Positions 48,390 to 62,067 are shown, counted from the first letter of the stretch. The stretch is 64,000 bases of DNA from Helicoverpa zea (GCF_022581195.2 NC_061455.1:8676120-8740119); one strand, 5' to 3'. The notes: generated by a model from the sequence alone, not told the origin. Numbers and translations: made by a program.

Positions 48390-48597
48390 AAAGTGTTACA
48401 CCGCGCAGCTGAAACTATAAGTAAGACTTGCATGCGCACGCGCCACTCAAAGCTCCAACCTGCGCGCAGTGTCACGGGCGTTCTGTGCTAGCTGCCCTAA
48501 AAACAGCTACATTAACTTTTTTTCTCATAGTGACATTAAGTAAAAGTGTGTGCTTTTCATATCTGGATTCAAACATCACATCAACTTTCTCAGTAAG
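48390..48597 (+). promoter_or_regulatory. CpG-rich promoter with NRF-1-type site and 5'UTR exon
   Basis: A GC-rich island in AT-rich DNA contains TGCGCACGCGCC (48433-48444), close to the NRF-1/Erect wing consensus, and CAGTGTCAC as a possible initiator near 48,468. The transcribed part would end at AGTAAG|GTGAGT (donor at 48598). No long ATG frame is present, so a non-coding first exon is likely. It may feed the plus-strand coding exon at 61,843, across a 13.2-kb intron. Confidence 0.45.
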
Positions 48598-51500
48598 GTG
48601 AGTTTTTTTTAATATTTTCCTAGAAAAACCATAAGAATAAAAAGTCATTTTTAAATGATTGATTCAGCTGTAACGCTTTTTATCAATATATCATGGGAAC
48701 AGAAGAGAGTGAAAACGTTTTTCAAAAACGAAACCACTTCAATACCTACTTCAATAAAAAAAAAAAAAAAATTGAGATTAAAATTATATTAATTTTTTAC
48801 AATTAATCATGTTATGATTAAAAGAAATTTTCACAGAGCTTTACAGCAACTTTCAAGTGTAGGTACCGTATCCATTAAGCTGTAAAATTCAGTATACCTG
48901 TAACAAGTCACGTACGTTATACTTCATGTGTTAAAATTGATAAAGAATAGAAATATTGGGATCACACTAGTGAAAATAAAATATATTTTGAGTAGATTTT
49001 CCTGCTTTTAATATCAGTTAAAAACAAAAAGTTTCCAAACTGCATTGTATGATGAACTAGGCTAAATATAAATATATACGGTACTTTTCACGGTCGAAAC
49101 AGCAACGGGCAATAGACAGTTCATGGCGTGAATAAAATTTGTATCACAATTATTCACTGGAAAAAAATGCATAAATCAAAATGTAAAGATGGTTTTGATA
49201 ACAAACCTTTTACGAAATATTTTTTATGTTAATGAGATATTACTATACCTAATGGTTATTAGCTTCAGCCAAAACATGTAAGTACTAACTATCAAGATCA
49301 ACAAGTAAGTAGTACTTAGTTTAGCCAAAAACTGCAAAAGCTGAAAAAGAAAATAAAAAACTAAAATAAAACTAGAAAGTTTTTAAACTTGTCACTGATA
49401 ATTTTCTTAGACATAAAAATAATTATATAAAGTATTGTGTTAATAATCATGACATATTAAAGATTGATGTATGCCCAAAGGATAGAAGATCACCCCAGAT
49501 AGTACTGTACCAGTAAATACAACAGGAATTACAAGTGTTGTATGGCAATGAACCGGCAAATGCAACATTGAAGGCTAAGATGCAACTGAACAAAACAATA
49601 AATGACGATGCAACCGCAGGCGCAATGTTTAGTCCGTAACTATCACGAAACGCTTGCATACTACGACTCACACTTCTTGAGACTTATTTTTAGAATTCAA
49701 TTATTTTATATCATTAAGTTGATGTATGCATAGAATAATTGTAAGAACTTAAATTCATTATTTTAAATTATAAAATTTCGCGCGTCATTTGTTTTTTGTT
49801 CACTCAGATTCAATCCGAGAGCCATTAAATTAACAATCGTTAGCTGTCATCTTCTTCTACTAATGGAGTGTGATAGATATATTGTCAATGAAAGTTATAC
49901 GAAAACAGCATGGTTACACTGGCAAGCATATTCACGTATGTGTACCATATAGCATTAAAAACCCATCTAGTGACACGATGCATGATCGTCTTTCAACCTA
50001 CTTTCTTAATAATTTACTTGAAAATGTGTTCGTCATCCCTCTTAATCAGACGTTATTCTAAGTTAACGCTCAGCAGTGACAACTTACCAGTAACAGATAA
50101 TTAACACTTACTTGCAGCAATTTTAACTTCGTTACTTTACTAAGTGCTCTAGGAAATGAATCAAGAGTACTGAGTTTGAAGTAAGAATATAATATCTATA
50201 AGAATATCTGAACATATTTTTTTTTCTTGAAATTTTCTTTAATACTATGCATTTTTTCATTGAAATCACTACACCGTACATATTAAAATACAACAGTAAT
50301 TCACACCGAATCATGGCTCGTAAGTCAACGGAGGTTTTTCTTCTCCGCGTTTAGGTATACTGTTGAATTTCAAGTTCATTGAAAAAAACTACAATTTTGT
50401 GAAAGTTCGTCGCTTTATGAACTGACACCGCGAAAGTCATCATAATTATTTTGTCATAACTTTGTCCAAAATGCGTGTACAGTAATTGGGGTGTCGGATG
50501 AACCATTAATGTTTCTTACAATCGGTAATGTACTTGACAAAAAAGTATATTTTAAATATTTTTTACTAAAAAATGATGCCGTCAAAATTATTTAATTTTA
50601 AAGAATAATTTTCATATTTTTTCTTATTTTTTTTTACAAGTATCAAGATTACATGCTCTCAGAATAATCAAAGTGCTGCAGTGTAGGTACTAACATTCAA
50701 AAGTATTTTTACATTTTAACCGCTAGGGCCGCGGTTGAGGTTTAGTGATTAACGAGACTAGCTACGCACATACACAAGTACTCGTATGTATGTATGTATG
50801 TTAACGATATTCATCATCTTTCTTCAAATTAAGCACAATGATCTCGATCTTTTTAAAAGAGATTACAGGTACCGTTTAGAAGTTGTAAATTCTCCATGCA
50901 TACGACAGTATAGAAGTGTTAACTGGTTTTACAAAATACTATTTTAGCTTTAGAATATATGTAATGTGTTATGCTAAACGTATTTACTTACATACCTTTT
51001 CAATATAAGTTGATTAATTTTAGCGCTATGAATATGTCCTTGACCTATAAACTACAATGTCGTAGCAATCGTAGTAGTTTCGTAGCAAGCCGGTTTTTGA
51101 TTCGTAGCCCATGCAGTCGAGTTAGGAAATATCATGCGATCCTATCACTCATCCGGTAAAGTCAATGCAATTATTCTCAATACACTGTAGTATTGCGCTG
51201 AAGATAATGAGTGTAATTTGGAAAGTTAAAATACAATACTTGCTCATTGTACTGACAAATCTTTAAGTTTTCGCTTTCATTGTCACACGCAGTCGTTCAA
51301 TCCTATTCATTGTCAGGCTTGAAACAAATGAGTGTGCATTTTATAATTAAGTCTTTTATAATTCGAATTAATTTTGTACTGTTTGAGTGTTCTGTACGGT
51401 GCAAGAAGAGACGGGAATCGATAGTGAGTTCAATTAGATTAATGATTCTGAGGTGGGGCGGTGTTCGGTCAGTAGTTATATCGTGTCCATTTAATTGGGA

Positions 51501-54500
51501 CAGTGGGAAATGTGAGGATAAAGCAGCTGTGAAGTAGGTGATGCCTTAAACTGGAATCTGAATCATTTAAGTACATGACTGAATAAAATACTTAAATACT
51601 TTTATGATGATGCACCTGTTAGTTACTTGTTATTATTTTTGTTGATTACGTATAAAATTATTTATTTACAGCCGCCTTGTCTATGACTAACGAACTATCA
51701 TTTGTTAAGTAGGTATGTAAGGAGTAAAAAGTCCTAATGATGATTGAACTTAAAGTACCAAGAACTAGGTAAATAAATACAAAATAATATACATACATTT
51801 AAAATCAATTCCTTTCATAATTATAGTACGATTCTTATAAGTATTGCAATCCGCTAACTTGAAAGAAATAAGTTCGTCATATGTGAATATTCTAGGTAAT
51901 TCTAAGCATTGTGTAGGTAAGCAAAGTTGCTAAACAGTGCATCGGTACGGCCTCTTTGTGTTGCTTGAATAAACTTTACGACCAACACTTTGTAGGCCAC
52001 GCCAGCTGTAAAATATGTATTCGGAAAATCTAAGTCCTAAACGTTTTAGCCATAAACGAAATTGCTGTTTCCCTTACAAACAAACATAACAACGTTCTAA
52101 TGACCATTGATTTTATTCGGAAAGTAATGTGTATAAAATTGCTCCGTGACTGTGAAAATGCGCTAAATGCAGTTCATTTGTTTATTGCCTAACTCGGCGA
52201 ATACTTGACCAATTGTTTCCAAATCTTACACGCGTATGTATAAATTGTAGGGTGTTAGTAATCATTCAGTTAATAACATCGAAGTACCTGCGTCACTTTT
52301 TTACTAGTATTTAATTATGTATACATAACAGGTTTTATGCAGACAGAAATTAAAACTATCATCAACATTTAAATCCGATAAGCTAAGAGAAATCGTTTAA
52401 TGAGTGCGATTAATACCGTTTTAAAAATAGAAAGAACTTTCTCCTTGAATGATATCAATTGCGAAATAAATCTTTTACACTTGCGGTGCTAAAAACAGAA
52501 ATAACAGTAATAAAATTAAACTTAACATTTATTCCGGTTTTAAATTAAAATAGTTGACGTTTATTTAAAGTTATTGGTTTATTACTACGTACAGCGTTCT
52601 GTGTTCTAGCAGATAATTAGTTTGAAATTTAAACGTTGTTCAAGGAATCTTTAACGTTTCTAATCTGTTGTACTTGTACCTTATAATTAGTTTGCTTATT
52701 GTACTCGCCTTTATTATTCTCTGTAACAAATAACCTATTTTCGCTAACATGAATCCAATTAGTGATTTATTACTTCTAAAAATATGTAGGTCTAGGTTAT
52801 GAAAAAAATAGCATGCTTGTTTATTATTTTTATCTTTTATCATGTTTGGAAAAAAGACACTTAATCTGTACTAATATAACAAAGAGGAAACATTTTTTGT
52901 TTTTACCCTTAAGGCTCCGAAACTACATCGTTTTGAAAAATTCTTCCTTCTTCCTGAGTTCCATAGCCTATATTTCATTCCGTTACGTTTTGGTAGTTCC
53001 CACTGGACGCGAAAGGTAAAATGTTCAATAAAAGAGGTCTGTAATTGTTCCTATTCTTATTTTACGCTACACAAGTGTTATTAACGGTAAAAAGTGTACG
53101 GTTTTTAAGATTAGGGTAACCATCAAGGTCAGTTATCTCTGATCTACTTACGGTTAAGTTACGTTTGAAGCTGAGCCGCATCACGTCATTGCTCGAACTG
53201 AGAAATTGTTGTAGTACTTTTTAATAATTCTATCACAATCAAAATCTAAAATTTTACTTTTTTAATGGCCTAAAAGTTTGTAGGTATCTGAATGTTAGAA
53301 CCTAACCTAATCATTTTTAGAACCTTTAGAAGGTTAAAAATTTAAAATATGTATGGATCTCCAAAAGGTGTGAAGCATTTGAAAATGGTAGCCTAAACAT
53401 TTTTGCCATAACCTAACCTATACATTTTTGAAGGTATTCAAAAAAGTTATAAAATATATTAGGTATCCCGTTTATTATGTGTTTCATAGCATAGGAGTTA
53501 ATGTTTAAAATTTGAAGGAGATCTAATTCCTAGTCGAACTAAGCCAGGTTTTTTAAGGCTCTTCAGAACATATTTAAGATAATAATTGCGATATATTTGT
53601 GGCCCTAAAAATAATTCGTATGTTTTCTTTACATATTCAATTACTTGAATGTTACACATATTGTATGCAAGTTTTATCAGATAAGCTTTCTTATTTAAAC
53701 ATGGAATTAGGCTACCAGTGTGACAGCTACTTTCGCTATGGAAGATTAGATGTCAAAAGTGAATGTTACCTTGTAAGCAGTTTTAACAGAGCCATGATAA
53801 TTAATTACATTACAACAATATACAAACGAGTATATCGATTCTCTATAAGCTTATAAATTCATCTAAAGTAATATGAGAATAAGTAGCCAGAAAAATATAC
53901 ACATTCAAGGATCATAGACATAATAATTGTTAAAATATTTACTTGTCTACTGATAAATTGCTACCGATAATAATATTTTTGTGCTTAATTACGAAACTTG
54001 CATTTTTATCACAGTAGATGAACTCCCGCGAATTTGAATAAGATTATATCTGAAAAGTGCCTCAATTTGTCTCGCCAAAACAAATATACAGAAGGCCATT
54101 ACACAGTCACTACGGTAGCATAGACACACAAAAAAAAACTCTTTCAATTTATTAAATAAAGCTTCGTATTTTTGAATGGAAAACTGTAACAATAGCATCT
54201 GATGAAGGCCTTCATTAATAAAAAAATAATAAAAAAACAAAAATTAAATAATTCTCTTTGTGTACCTATTTCAAACTACTTCACTGTTCATGTTAGACTT
54301 ATTACAGATATTTAAAATATTATGTGACTCTTGCGACTTTTTTAATGTCAGGAAAAAACTGGGATTCTGCCCATATTTTTTGCTAATTTTAGAGAAGTGT
54401 GCAAAAACCCCAGATTTCTCTACAAAAATGTCTATTCATTTTTTATTATCATTACTCATCAAATCTTTTTTTTTTTATTATTTACACTTGTGCCATAATG

Positions 54501-54650
54501 CCAGTAGATGTGGGCCAATAGGCTTTTTTACACGCTATTCATATCCGTACACTCACAAGTTTGACCTAGTATACTGTTCATGGAGTATTTTAATTAACAG
54601 ATATAGCTACTATATAATAGACAGCTCAAAATAAACGCAGTTGCTAACTA
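48598..54650. other. Long AT-rich stretch, no gene supported
   Basis: Possibly intron 1 of a plus-strand gene starting at 48.4 kb. Contains a GTAT-repeat near 50,790 and the small ORF listed at 49,447. An AT-rich open frame at 54.26-54.63 kb lacks an ATG at its start and any domain. Confidence 0.4.
49447..49659 (-). CDS. Small hypothetical ORF, 70 codons, hydrophobic segment
   Basis: Starts ATG at 49659 and reads MQAFRDSYGLNIAPAVASSF, then a hydrophobic run (FIVLFSCILAFNVAFAG) and a cysteine-containing tail (YNTCNSCCIYW). It is more GC-rich than its surroundings. It may be a small membrane or secreted peptide, a relic of a larger gene, or chance. I do not recognise it. Confidence 0.2.
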   Translation of the reverse strand: MQAFRDSYGLNIAPAVASSFIVLFSCILAFNVAFAGSLPYNTCNSCCIYWYSTIWGDLLSFGHTSIFNMS

Positions 54651-54658
54651 ACGTACAT

Positions 54659-54664
54659 TTTATT
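54659..54664 (-). terminator. Poly(A) signal of the minus-strand gene
   Basis: AATAAA in the context TTCAATAAAATG, about 95 nt after the stop codon at 54757. Confidence 0.5.
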
Positions 54665-54756
54665 GAATAAAGCTTTGAGTTCTGTAAGCTCGGAAGGCAC
54701 GCCGGCCGGTCGACTCGCACGTGGTCACTCTCTACCGGTTCCACAAGTACGTCGCG

Positions 54757-54983
54757 TCATGCGCCCGCATCGGTGAAAGTGTCCGGCGATCTCCACGCAA
54801 TCTTATTCACTGCAGCCAACTTGAGGTCAAGCGCACAACAAGTTTCGTTCCCATTATTTACTTTGCTGTAAGAGCAAGTAAAAGTTAGCGAACCTTTTTG
54901 GTCAATGAGTTTTGCCAACGGCTGTGTGCCATTAAATATGTCCGTGCCGCTTAACTTTTTAAAACGATGTGTGCTTTTCACAT
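54757..54983 (-). CDS. Candidate terminal coding exon, unknown protein
   Basis: After the acceptor GTTAAAGAG (AG at 54985-54984) the frame reads DVKSTHRFKKLSGTDIFNGT, then QPLAKLIDQKGSLTFTC, NETCCALDLKLAAVNKIAW and RSPDTFTDAGA, then TGA. Its phase (two bases first) matches the donor of the exon at 55360-55469, across a 376-bp intron, and a poly(A) signal follows. The composition looks like real protein. I do not recognise the family. The acceptor's pyrimidine tract is weak. Confidence 0.4.
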
Positions 54984-55359
54984 CTCTTTAACGAATATTC
55001 ATAAAAGAGACTTGATGTCCATTGTGTTTGAAATTTATGTATGGGAGTGTATAGACAAAAGTAATCGTGTATATGTGTCAATTGCCAGTGGAATTTTACT
55101 GACAGACGTCATCTGGCGGTGCATAATATAGACCAGCCGAACCACAAGAAAGTAGGTTTAGAGACTAGCAGTTTAAATTGCAGGTTGGTCACAATTTGGT
55201 AATTCAATACACTTTGAATGATATTGTATATTGGTATTTAGGTATACCTGTCATGATACTTTAGTTCACATGGATCCACAGTATTGTAGCCCTATCACAC
55301 TACCACCTATCAAACTACTGTAGCTGAGGGCTAGAAAGAACGCAGACATATTTTCTTAC

Positions 55360-55469
55360 CGATAGGACTTAGAATGATAGCCACTGCACCCCCTACAAAC
55401 TCGGTCAGTACGTATAGAGTCCAAAGATTGCAAGAATGCACCTTGCCAACCCGTTTGCGTCCGTCAGTT
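55360..55469 (-). CDS. Candidate penultimate coding exon with a membrane segment
   Basis: Ends at the good donor CTATCG|GTAAGA. The open frame reads TDGRKRVGKVHSCNLWTLYV and LTEFVGGAVAIILSPI; the second part is a plausible transmembrane helix with a Gly-Gly pair. It joins in phase with the terminal exon at 54,983, giving a membrane helix followed by a soluble tail. An aquaporin-like or other multi-pass protein is possible but not shown. Upstream exons were not found with confidence. Confidence 0.4.
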
Positions 55470-57408
55470 CTTACAACATAAACAACCAGTATTCACAAAG
55501 AAAACGGCAGATTTATCATATTTTCATTTTCTTTTCCAGAAATTGCGAATTTTATATTTTGTTGTTTGACAGGCTTCAAAGGCGTGTTTGTTTGTATTTA
55601 TAAATAGTTCAAGGTTGACTTTGGACACCTGCAAACAAGATAAGGTCGTGAAAACCTTTAAATGAACAGCGGATGTCAGCAAAGGCCTAAAGGAGACGAA
55701 AAAATATAAACATCCTTTTTACGCTGCTATGAGAGCCAATTGACAAATAGATCCTCTGATCTTTTTTTGGATCCACTTAAGCTCTTATTTGGGGACGAGG
55801 CCGATCATGTTTGATAGTTTTATTATTCCCTAAAAAGCTGTGCTTGGCTACTTTATTTACTTGAACAACTTCAGTTCGATTCGGCATACGGGTCTCTTTT
55901 AAAGGCATCAAAAATATTTACTTGGGAATGATAGTTTCTGTCCGCTGTTCATTTCATATCAACGAAGCACTTATTTTATCTCTTTGGGTACATGTTACCT
56001 GGTTCTTATCATAAAATCATAGTTATACTTTTTCTAACATCTCATTGATATCAGTCTAAGCTTTCGCAGATCTTAAGTTATTAGTCAACGATCAACGTAC
56101 CGACGTACTCTCCGTCACACGTCCACAGCCCACATGGCATAATGCACGTCAAAAGCCACTTGCTATGAAGCAGTTGTGAAAGTTCGCTCTTGTCACCTTT
56201 CCTTCATTTTCTCAATGATATGACTTTCGAACGTCGTTTGCTATTAGAAAATAAACATTTATCTTTCGAGATGGCGTGTTCGAGGAATTAACAATACAAG
56301 CCATAAAACAAGACGTTGCCATGTAGGTCTTCTGTCTTCACACGGAACTTATTGTCCTTTTTTGTCTAATTTTATTGCTATATACTTACGTATGTGTTAA
56401 TGCAATTATGACGCTTTGACTGTATTTAACTTTATACAAGTAGGTACCTACTTTATTATATAATTTATTTTAAACAAGGAAAATATAAATATATTTTAAA
56501 AATGAACACATTTCAAAAATTTACTTCTTAGTTGTTATTCAAATTATCAAGGTGATTGGGAATAATATCTGGTTCTAGTACATATGCTAAAGCTATACGT
56601 ACGTAGCGTACCCATTAATCGTGTGTTCACTCTCGCGCATCAAAGATAACAGAACGCCTAATTAGACAGAATCGTCCATGGATCTATCAGTTATGGTCGG
56701 GTTCATGTTAACAAGACATTCATAAGATGAAATTCACTGATGCCTCCTCTTTGAGCTGTTATTATGAATGAAAGGCAATTTGCAATAATAATAGCGTACA
56801 TGCTAAATACAAGGTGGTTACATACACGTTATAAAGTTAAACGAATAAAGTAATTACGTCTTGACTTATCACCTTATTTCGATATTATGTTGGTATTGTA
56901 CCTCTTTGCAGTCATTGTGCCAATAGTACTTTACTGGTGATTGTTTGAGTCAAGTCTAGATTTGAAAAGGTACTGGGCAGGTTTATCAAAGAGTTTCAGA
57001 GAAGTGAATACTAATACTCCTTTTAACGCTAGAGTACCTTTCTTTGATCATGACTGATGACTGTTATTATCCATGTGATAATGCTGGCCAGATAATATTT
57101 GATCAATATCAAAACACACTCAGTACTAATTAATTAATCTGTGCCAATTGTGTACTAATTGCAATTACTGACGAAAACACGAATCACATCATGCTAGGTG
57201 ATACAGCTAATTAGCATTTCCGATACATTGGTTGGACTTTTAGCACAGATGAATTGATTCGCGGTGCGAATAAATATATAGCACCAACTCATTATAATTA
57301 CTTAAAAAGCACTCGTTGTAGGTTAATTAATCGGCTTGTTCAGAATATTGTTTGAAACAGCAAAATATTAGTATCACTTAATTAATATCATAATTTTACA
57401 AAGTCTAG
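55470..57408. other. Spacer or introns, nothing firm
   Basis: AT-rich. A CpG-richer patch at about 56,085-56,170 is open on the minus strand (LLHSKWLLTCIMPCGLWTCD) but lacks clear splice sites, so it is not called. Confidence 0.35.
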
Positions 57409-57618
57409 ATACAACCTATTGCCTGAAGCAAGATTGACGGCCGATATAAAAAAGACATTTCTGTGGAACAGAACTGCATGTGACAAACAACTGAAAAAGG
57501 ACGTTGGAATAATTCCCAATTATCCTAGTGTCCGATTGGAACTGAAACAGTTCCGGGAAAAGTCCAGCAAAGGACTGACGGAAAAATTAAATTCTCATCG
57601 AATTTGCCCCTGGGAAAG
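57409..57618 (+). CDS. Candidate exon of an IL-17-like secreted cytokine
   Basis: The frame is open from an AG acceptor (TTTTACAAAGTCTAG) to the donor GAAAG|GTAAAT and reads YNLLPEARLTADIKKTFLWN, DVGIIPNYPSVRLELKQF and KLNSHRICPWE. In IL-17-family ligands a segment near R(S/L)xxPW precedes the receptor-binding D..R.P stretch and cysteine pairs; HRICPWE would be that segment and the rest would lie in the next exon. Codon use is unlike the AT-rich flanks, which supports coding. I could not find the following exon, so the family is tentative. Confidence 0.42.
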
Positions 57619-60600
57619 GTAAATCTATGCAGCTTAAATGGCCGTGAAATAAACATGAATACTCTTATTTGGCAAAATCACGTTTTTGTTGTTTACTTTA
57701 ATGCTGCAGATAAGGATTCCAAGAAGTCACGTTAAAAATGTTTCGATAAAACCCAATATGTGCCAGCTAAAGTTTTGAAAGTGAATATGCTTGTTTTTAT
57801 TATAAAAACATATGTTTTTTAGAGCCTGTAGGCATATGGTTGTTAATGCATTCTCATTTCTATGGATTTACTTTCGAAGCCTATAGAAATTGAATTATGA
57901 CGCACATAAATCCTATATAAAATTACAAGTTATCAGTGGTGGCAGAGTTGATTCGCTAGTTAAGCCTACATCAATGCACCATATCTCTTTCACTAATTCG
58001 TCTGGGCCAATTAGCAAGACTCTCACTGACGTAAAAAGTAATAAAACATAAATACAAATAATAATAAAGTCGGACGCACGTCACCGACTCGCATGATATC
58101 TAATCTCTAATAAAATACCGGTCTATCAAAAGCTAGCGAACAGGAAACTATCACTATGGAAGTTTCTCTTTTGTTTGGATAATCGGTATAGTGTATAAAT
58201 TATTGGGCACATAGAGAGGCGTACGCACCGGTTCAAGATCATTCAAGCTTTCATACGTGACTGACTACAGGCATTGACGTCTTATAAACACCTGATAACA
58301 GGTTTTCGTGAAATTTTTGGCTACTCAATTAGGACAGCAATAATGGACGCCATAAAAAGCCTCGTTCAATTAGCCTATCCAACGATGATTATGTGAATAC
58401 CATTTTCACTTTTCACATTTTGTAGGTATTTTATAAAAGGTGCATTCCTTATTCTGATAGTGAAGTCTTGTATATATGTATTCTCATTGATTTATGAAAA
58501 TGTCTTAGTATAACTTTTGCGGCCAGTTAAAAGGTAAAAAGTTGAAAGTATTATTTAAAAAAAAATGTTAAGAAATTAAAAAAAAACGTAGGTTGCTAAC
58601 CCTCGAAGAAGAACTCATCCAAAATCGTATTCACTAAACGTGAAACAAAATAACTGCGGATGGAAGTGAAAATTATTGTAGATAAGCAAACATTACTTTT
58701 AATGGAAAACGGGTGTAACATTCAGTTGTATTTACAAAAACAAATTGGACGTATAAGAGTATACTCGTGTAAGAGACTTCTATAACAAATTGATTCGAGA
58801 GTAGCAAAAAGGTTCCGGAGCTCACTCGTCCTCGAGAAATCCCATCACATGATGACATTGAACGATGTGGGACGTGAGAGAACGCAATCAAAGGAATCGC
58901 TAATAACAAGTAACTGTTTGGAGAAAAATAATGAATGTCGAGACATCAATTGTTATTTCTATGAATAAATTAAGGTTTATGATTGTTTTTTTGGAGAGGT
59001 TAAGCAGAGGTGACGAAATATACTGCTGTTTTACCTTATGTTAAATTTCTAACCGATGTCTGTATGTTAAATTCTTGGTTCCTTACAAGGGTAAAAGGGT
59101 TAGCTCGAATTAGAGATCCGGTATGGATATGGGACACTTAAAATTGAAGAATAGAGAATACATTTCTAATAGCTCGATTAATACAGTATAGGTATTTAAG
59201 TAACGCATAATAGGGAACAAAATCTAGTTCAAAACAAAATAACAGCCCGAAATATAATTATAGAAATAGAATTGAATCAGTGTAGGAACGTATTCCTTTG
59301 TTACGAAAGTGATCTTTTTGTTATTTCTTTCTCCTATTTTACAAACAAAGGAGTTCAAGAGGGGAAAGGTATTTGCTTGTTTTATTATTTTCATTTCCAT
59401 ATTTGTAGATTGCTTATTTACCTACTCAAAAAATCTTCCGCTCGTGGCAGTTGTTGAGTTCAACTTTATCCTTGAGATACGTCAATAGTTGAATCATTTT
59501 GTTTTCTTCGAAGAACTGAAGAAGTATATCGGTGAAATGTACGGGTGAAATCAACATAATTATGTCGTAATGTGTTAGATACGTTTAATTGTCATTACAT
59601 AAAGGGATCTTTGTAACTTCAACTCTTTCATTCCGCCCAAGAAGCGTGAAATATGCAGACTATTGTTATCATTAAGACACGGTGTGTGTGAGTGTTACGT
59701 GAAAGGTGTCATTGTTCCATTATTTTCTTCTCTTAACTTTTCTTGCAAAGTACTCTGAATAGGAAATACTTCGATCAATAAGATCGAAAGAATCGAAAAA
59801 TAAGTAAAGTATTTTAGATTTTTAAAATAATTAGTTCACTTCTGCTACGAAATCATTGAGGCTCAAATTTATACATTGAACAATTGCCACAGGTTCTAAA
59901 TCAAATTGCAAAATTATGATTTATGAAATAACAAATTGTTGGTGCTATATCATTAATCGATATTAAAATGAGCAGATGTTTATTAGATAATCGTGCGTAT
60001 TTCGCATTATTTCGCTGTTATTACTCAAACGTAATGATGACCCGCCAAGGCCAACGATTTCCCGACCTATGCCAAGGTTCGGATCGGTTTAACTGATCGT
60101 GTGTTAGCGCACTTATTCAGACCTTTTCACAAGGGAAATGAGTATCTAGGTACATTATACCTTTATAATCACGTGCCTACATGCCAGTGTGTTTAAAAAT
60201 AGGTACAAGTGTGTTTGATCTATGTAAATAAATGAATAAGTAGGTATTTATCTATTTACTGAAAAGAATATACGATACTTACACTTTGTACTGCAGAATT
60301 ATCGTGATTTTACAATCGAAATGAGGTGCTCAGAGAATGACAAGTGCTCAGATTTTGTATTTTAGTGCCTACTTAGGCAATTTACGTAAGCCTGTTCAAA
60401 ATTATATATTACGTTACAATAGCAAATAACAATAAAAGAAGAGGATATTAGTTTCGCAAGGATGGATGTTAATTCTTAGGTTAAATAGCAAGTACTAAAC
60501 TACTTATAAATTATTTACGTTCCATTGTTACAAAAACTATAAAGTGTTCTTTATTAATATTAATATAGAAAGTGACAGCTGAGGTAATATTTTCTCATAT

Positions 60601-61842
60601 GAAATATGATGTGTAGGTATATGGCAACCTCACAATCTTCGTAATGAGGTGTTCAATAAAAAATATTATGTTGGCTTTCTACGCGCACTTACGACTAATA
60701 TGATGGAACACTTGAGAACTTCTTTCTTCTAACTTTCTATGAACAAAACATAGCTTAAGCACAACGTAACATAATTACTCTAGGTACTCGAATGGCTACA
60801 AGTTATTAAAATAAAGTGCATAACTACTCTTAAGTCATGAAATCTAGGTCTATTACGAACTTATTTTGTCACATTTTTATACTACGTCGCTAAGACCATT
60901 GTATTTAGCTACAAACTCGAGCATAGCTTACACTTTTAAAGGAACTTACAAAACATCAGGACAGAGACATTTGATTGTTTTATTTCTAATTCTGGTATAA
61001 CAACAAATGTTCTCCAGAAAATGTAGCTAAATCTAAGATGAAAATAAACTAATATTACGAACTGTATTTTTTACTTGGAGTATTTCCAGCGAGAATATTG
61101 AAAAGAACTCGACCGATTTATAGATATATCTTCGAAGATTTATTAAAAGTATTACTTTTGAACTAGATCATTGCCCTCAGTTGAATCCACTTCGTCGAGA
61201 AGACATCAATAAAAATACGTATTTTACAGTTGAAAACTATTGCCACTCCAATCTGTAGCGTGATATTATTGCTCACTTTTATGCTTGAGATGAAGATATC
61301 ATAAGATTATTAAATGCACTCTATAAATTCAATTACAATTCGAAACTTATTCCGACGTCCACCTGTGCGTCATGCTCAGGGTCGAGTTGGACCATACAAA
61401 CTCTTAAACCGCCGAACTACTAGGCATCTATTATGAGAGGACCGACAGTCGGTGATGATGGACAGTCAGATCGTAGGACCGTCAGATTAAAATATTTTTT
61501 CAAATCGCTACGGTAACTTTACTTACTAAAGAAAAATACAAATAGATTCAGTGTAAAACACTGAATAAGTTTAACTAACTCACTCAATGAATAAGTTAAA
61601 AACTTATTCAGTTATTTCATCTCTATTCCAATAATATTTTATCTAAGCAATTTTTTTATTTCAATGATTCAAGATCATATCAAATAAAAAGTACCTACCT
61701 ATATTAAAACTATGATGCCAGTATGAAGTCAGGGACATCTTACATCCCTTATTTTAATAGTTTTCCTTATAGTGAAAGTAAATAATATAGGTAATTACCT
61801 ATATTTTTTTTATGCTAAATATTCTTTCTCTTTTATTTCCAG
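57619..61842. other. Non-coding stretch
   Basis: AT-rich, no supportable exon. Includes ACCGACAGTCGGT, a near-perfect palindrome, at about 61,440 in a GC-richer 100-bp patch that may be a repeat remnant. Confidence 0.35.
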
Positions 61843-61964
61843 TGAGGAATGGCGGCGATGTCGAGCACTCCTCTGCTCTTGGCGAACACGATGCTGTCGA
61901 GCAAACTGCAGGACCATGACGACCTCCGATATGCTGAACCTAGGAAACCCAACAGAGATTATGA
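61843..61964 (+). CDS. First coding exon of an unidentified gene
   Basis: The strong acceptor TCTTTTATTTCCAG (AG at 61842) and donor ATTATGA|GTAAGT bracket 122 bp. The first ATG (61849, context AGGAATGGC) opens a frame reading MAAMSSTPLLLANTMLSSKL, QDHDDLRYAEPRKPNRDY, leaving two bases (phase 2). The other frames break or make no sense, and the GC content is far above that of the flanks. It has no signal peptide and a charged end. I do not recognise the gene. It probably receives its 5'UTR from an upstream exon, perhaps at 48.4-48.6 kb, and continues beyond the right edge. Confidence 0.7.
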
Positions 61965-62067
61965 GTAAGTCAATAAGAAATTTAATTATTTTGCTAGCAT
62001 TAAAACTGTATAAAATACATAGTTATTGGACTAACTTAGACCAATTTTCACCGACAACGTCCGCTTT

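Noticed and set aside
54260..54634. 124-codon plus-strand ORF rich in Phe/Leu/Tyr
   Set aside because: No ATG at its start, AT-driven composition and no motif; probably chance.
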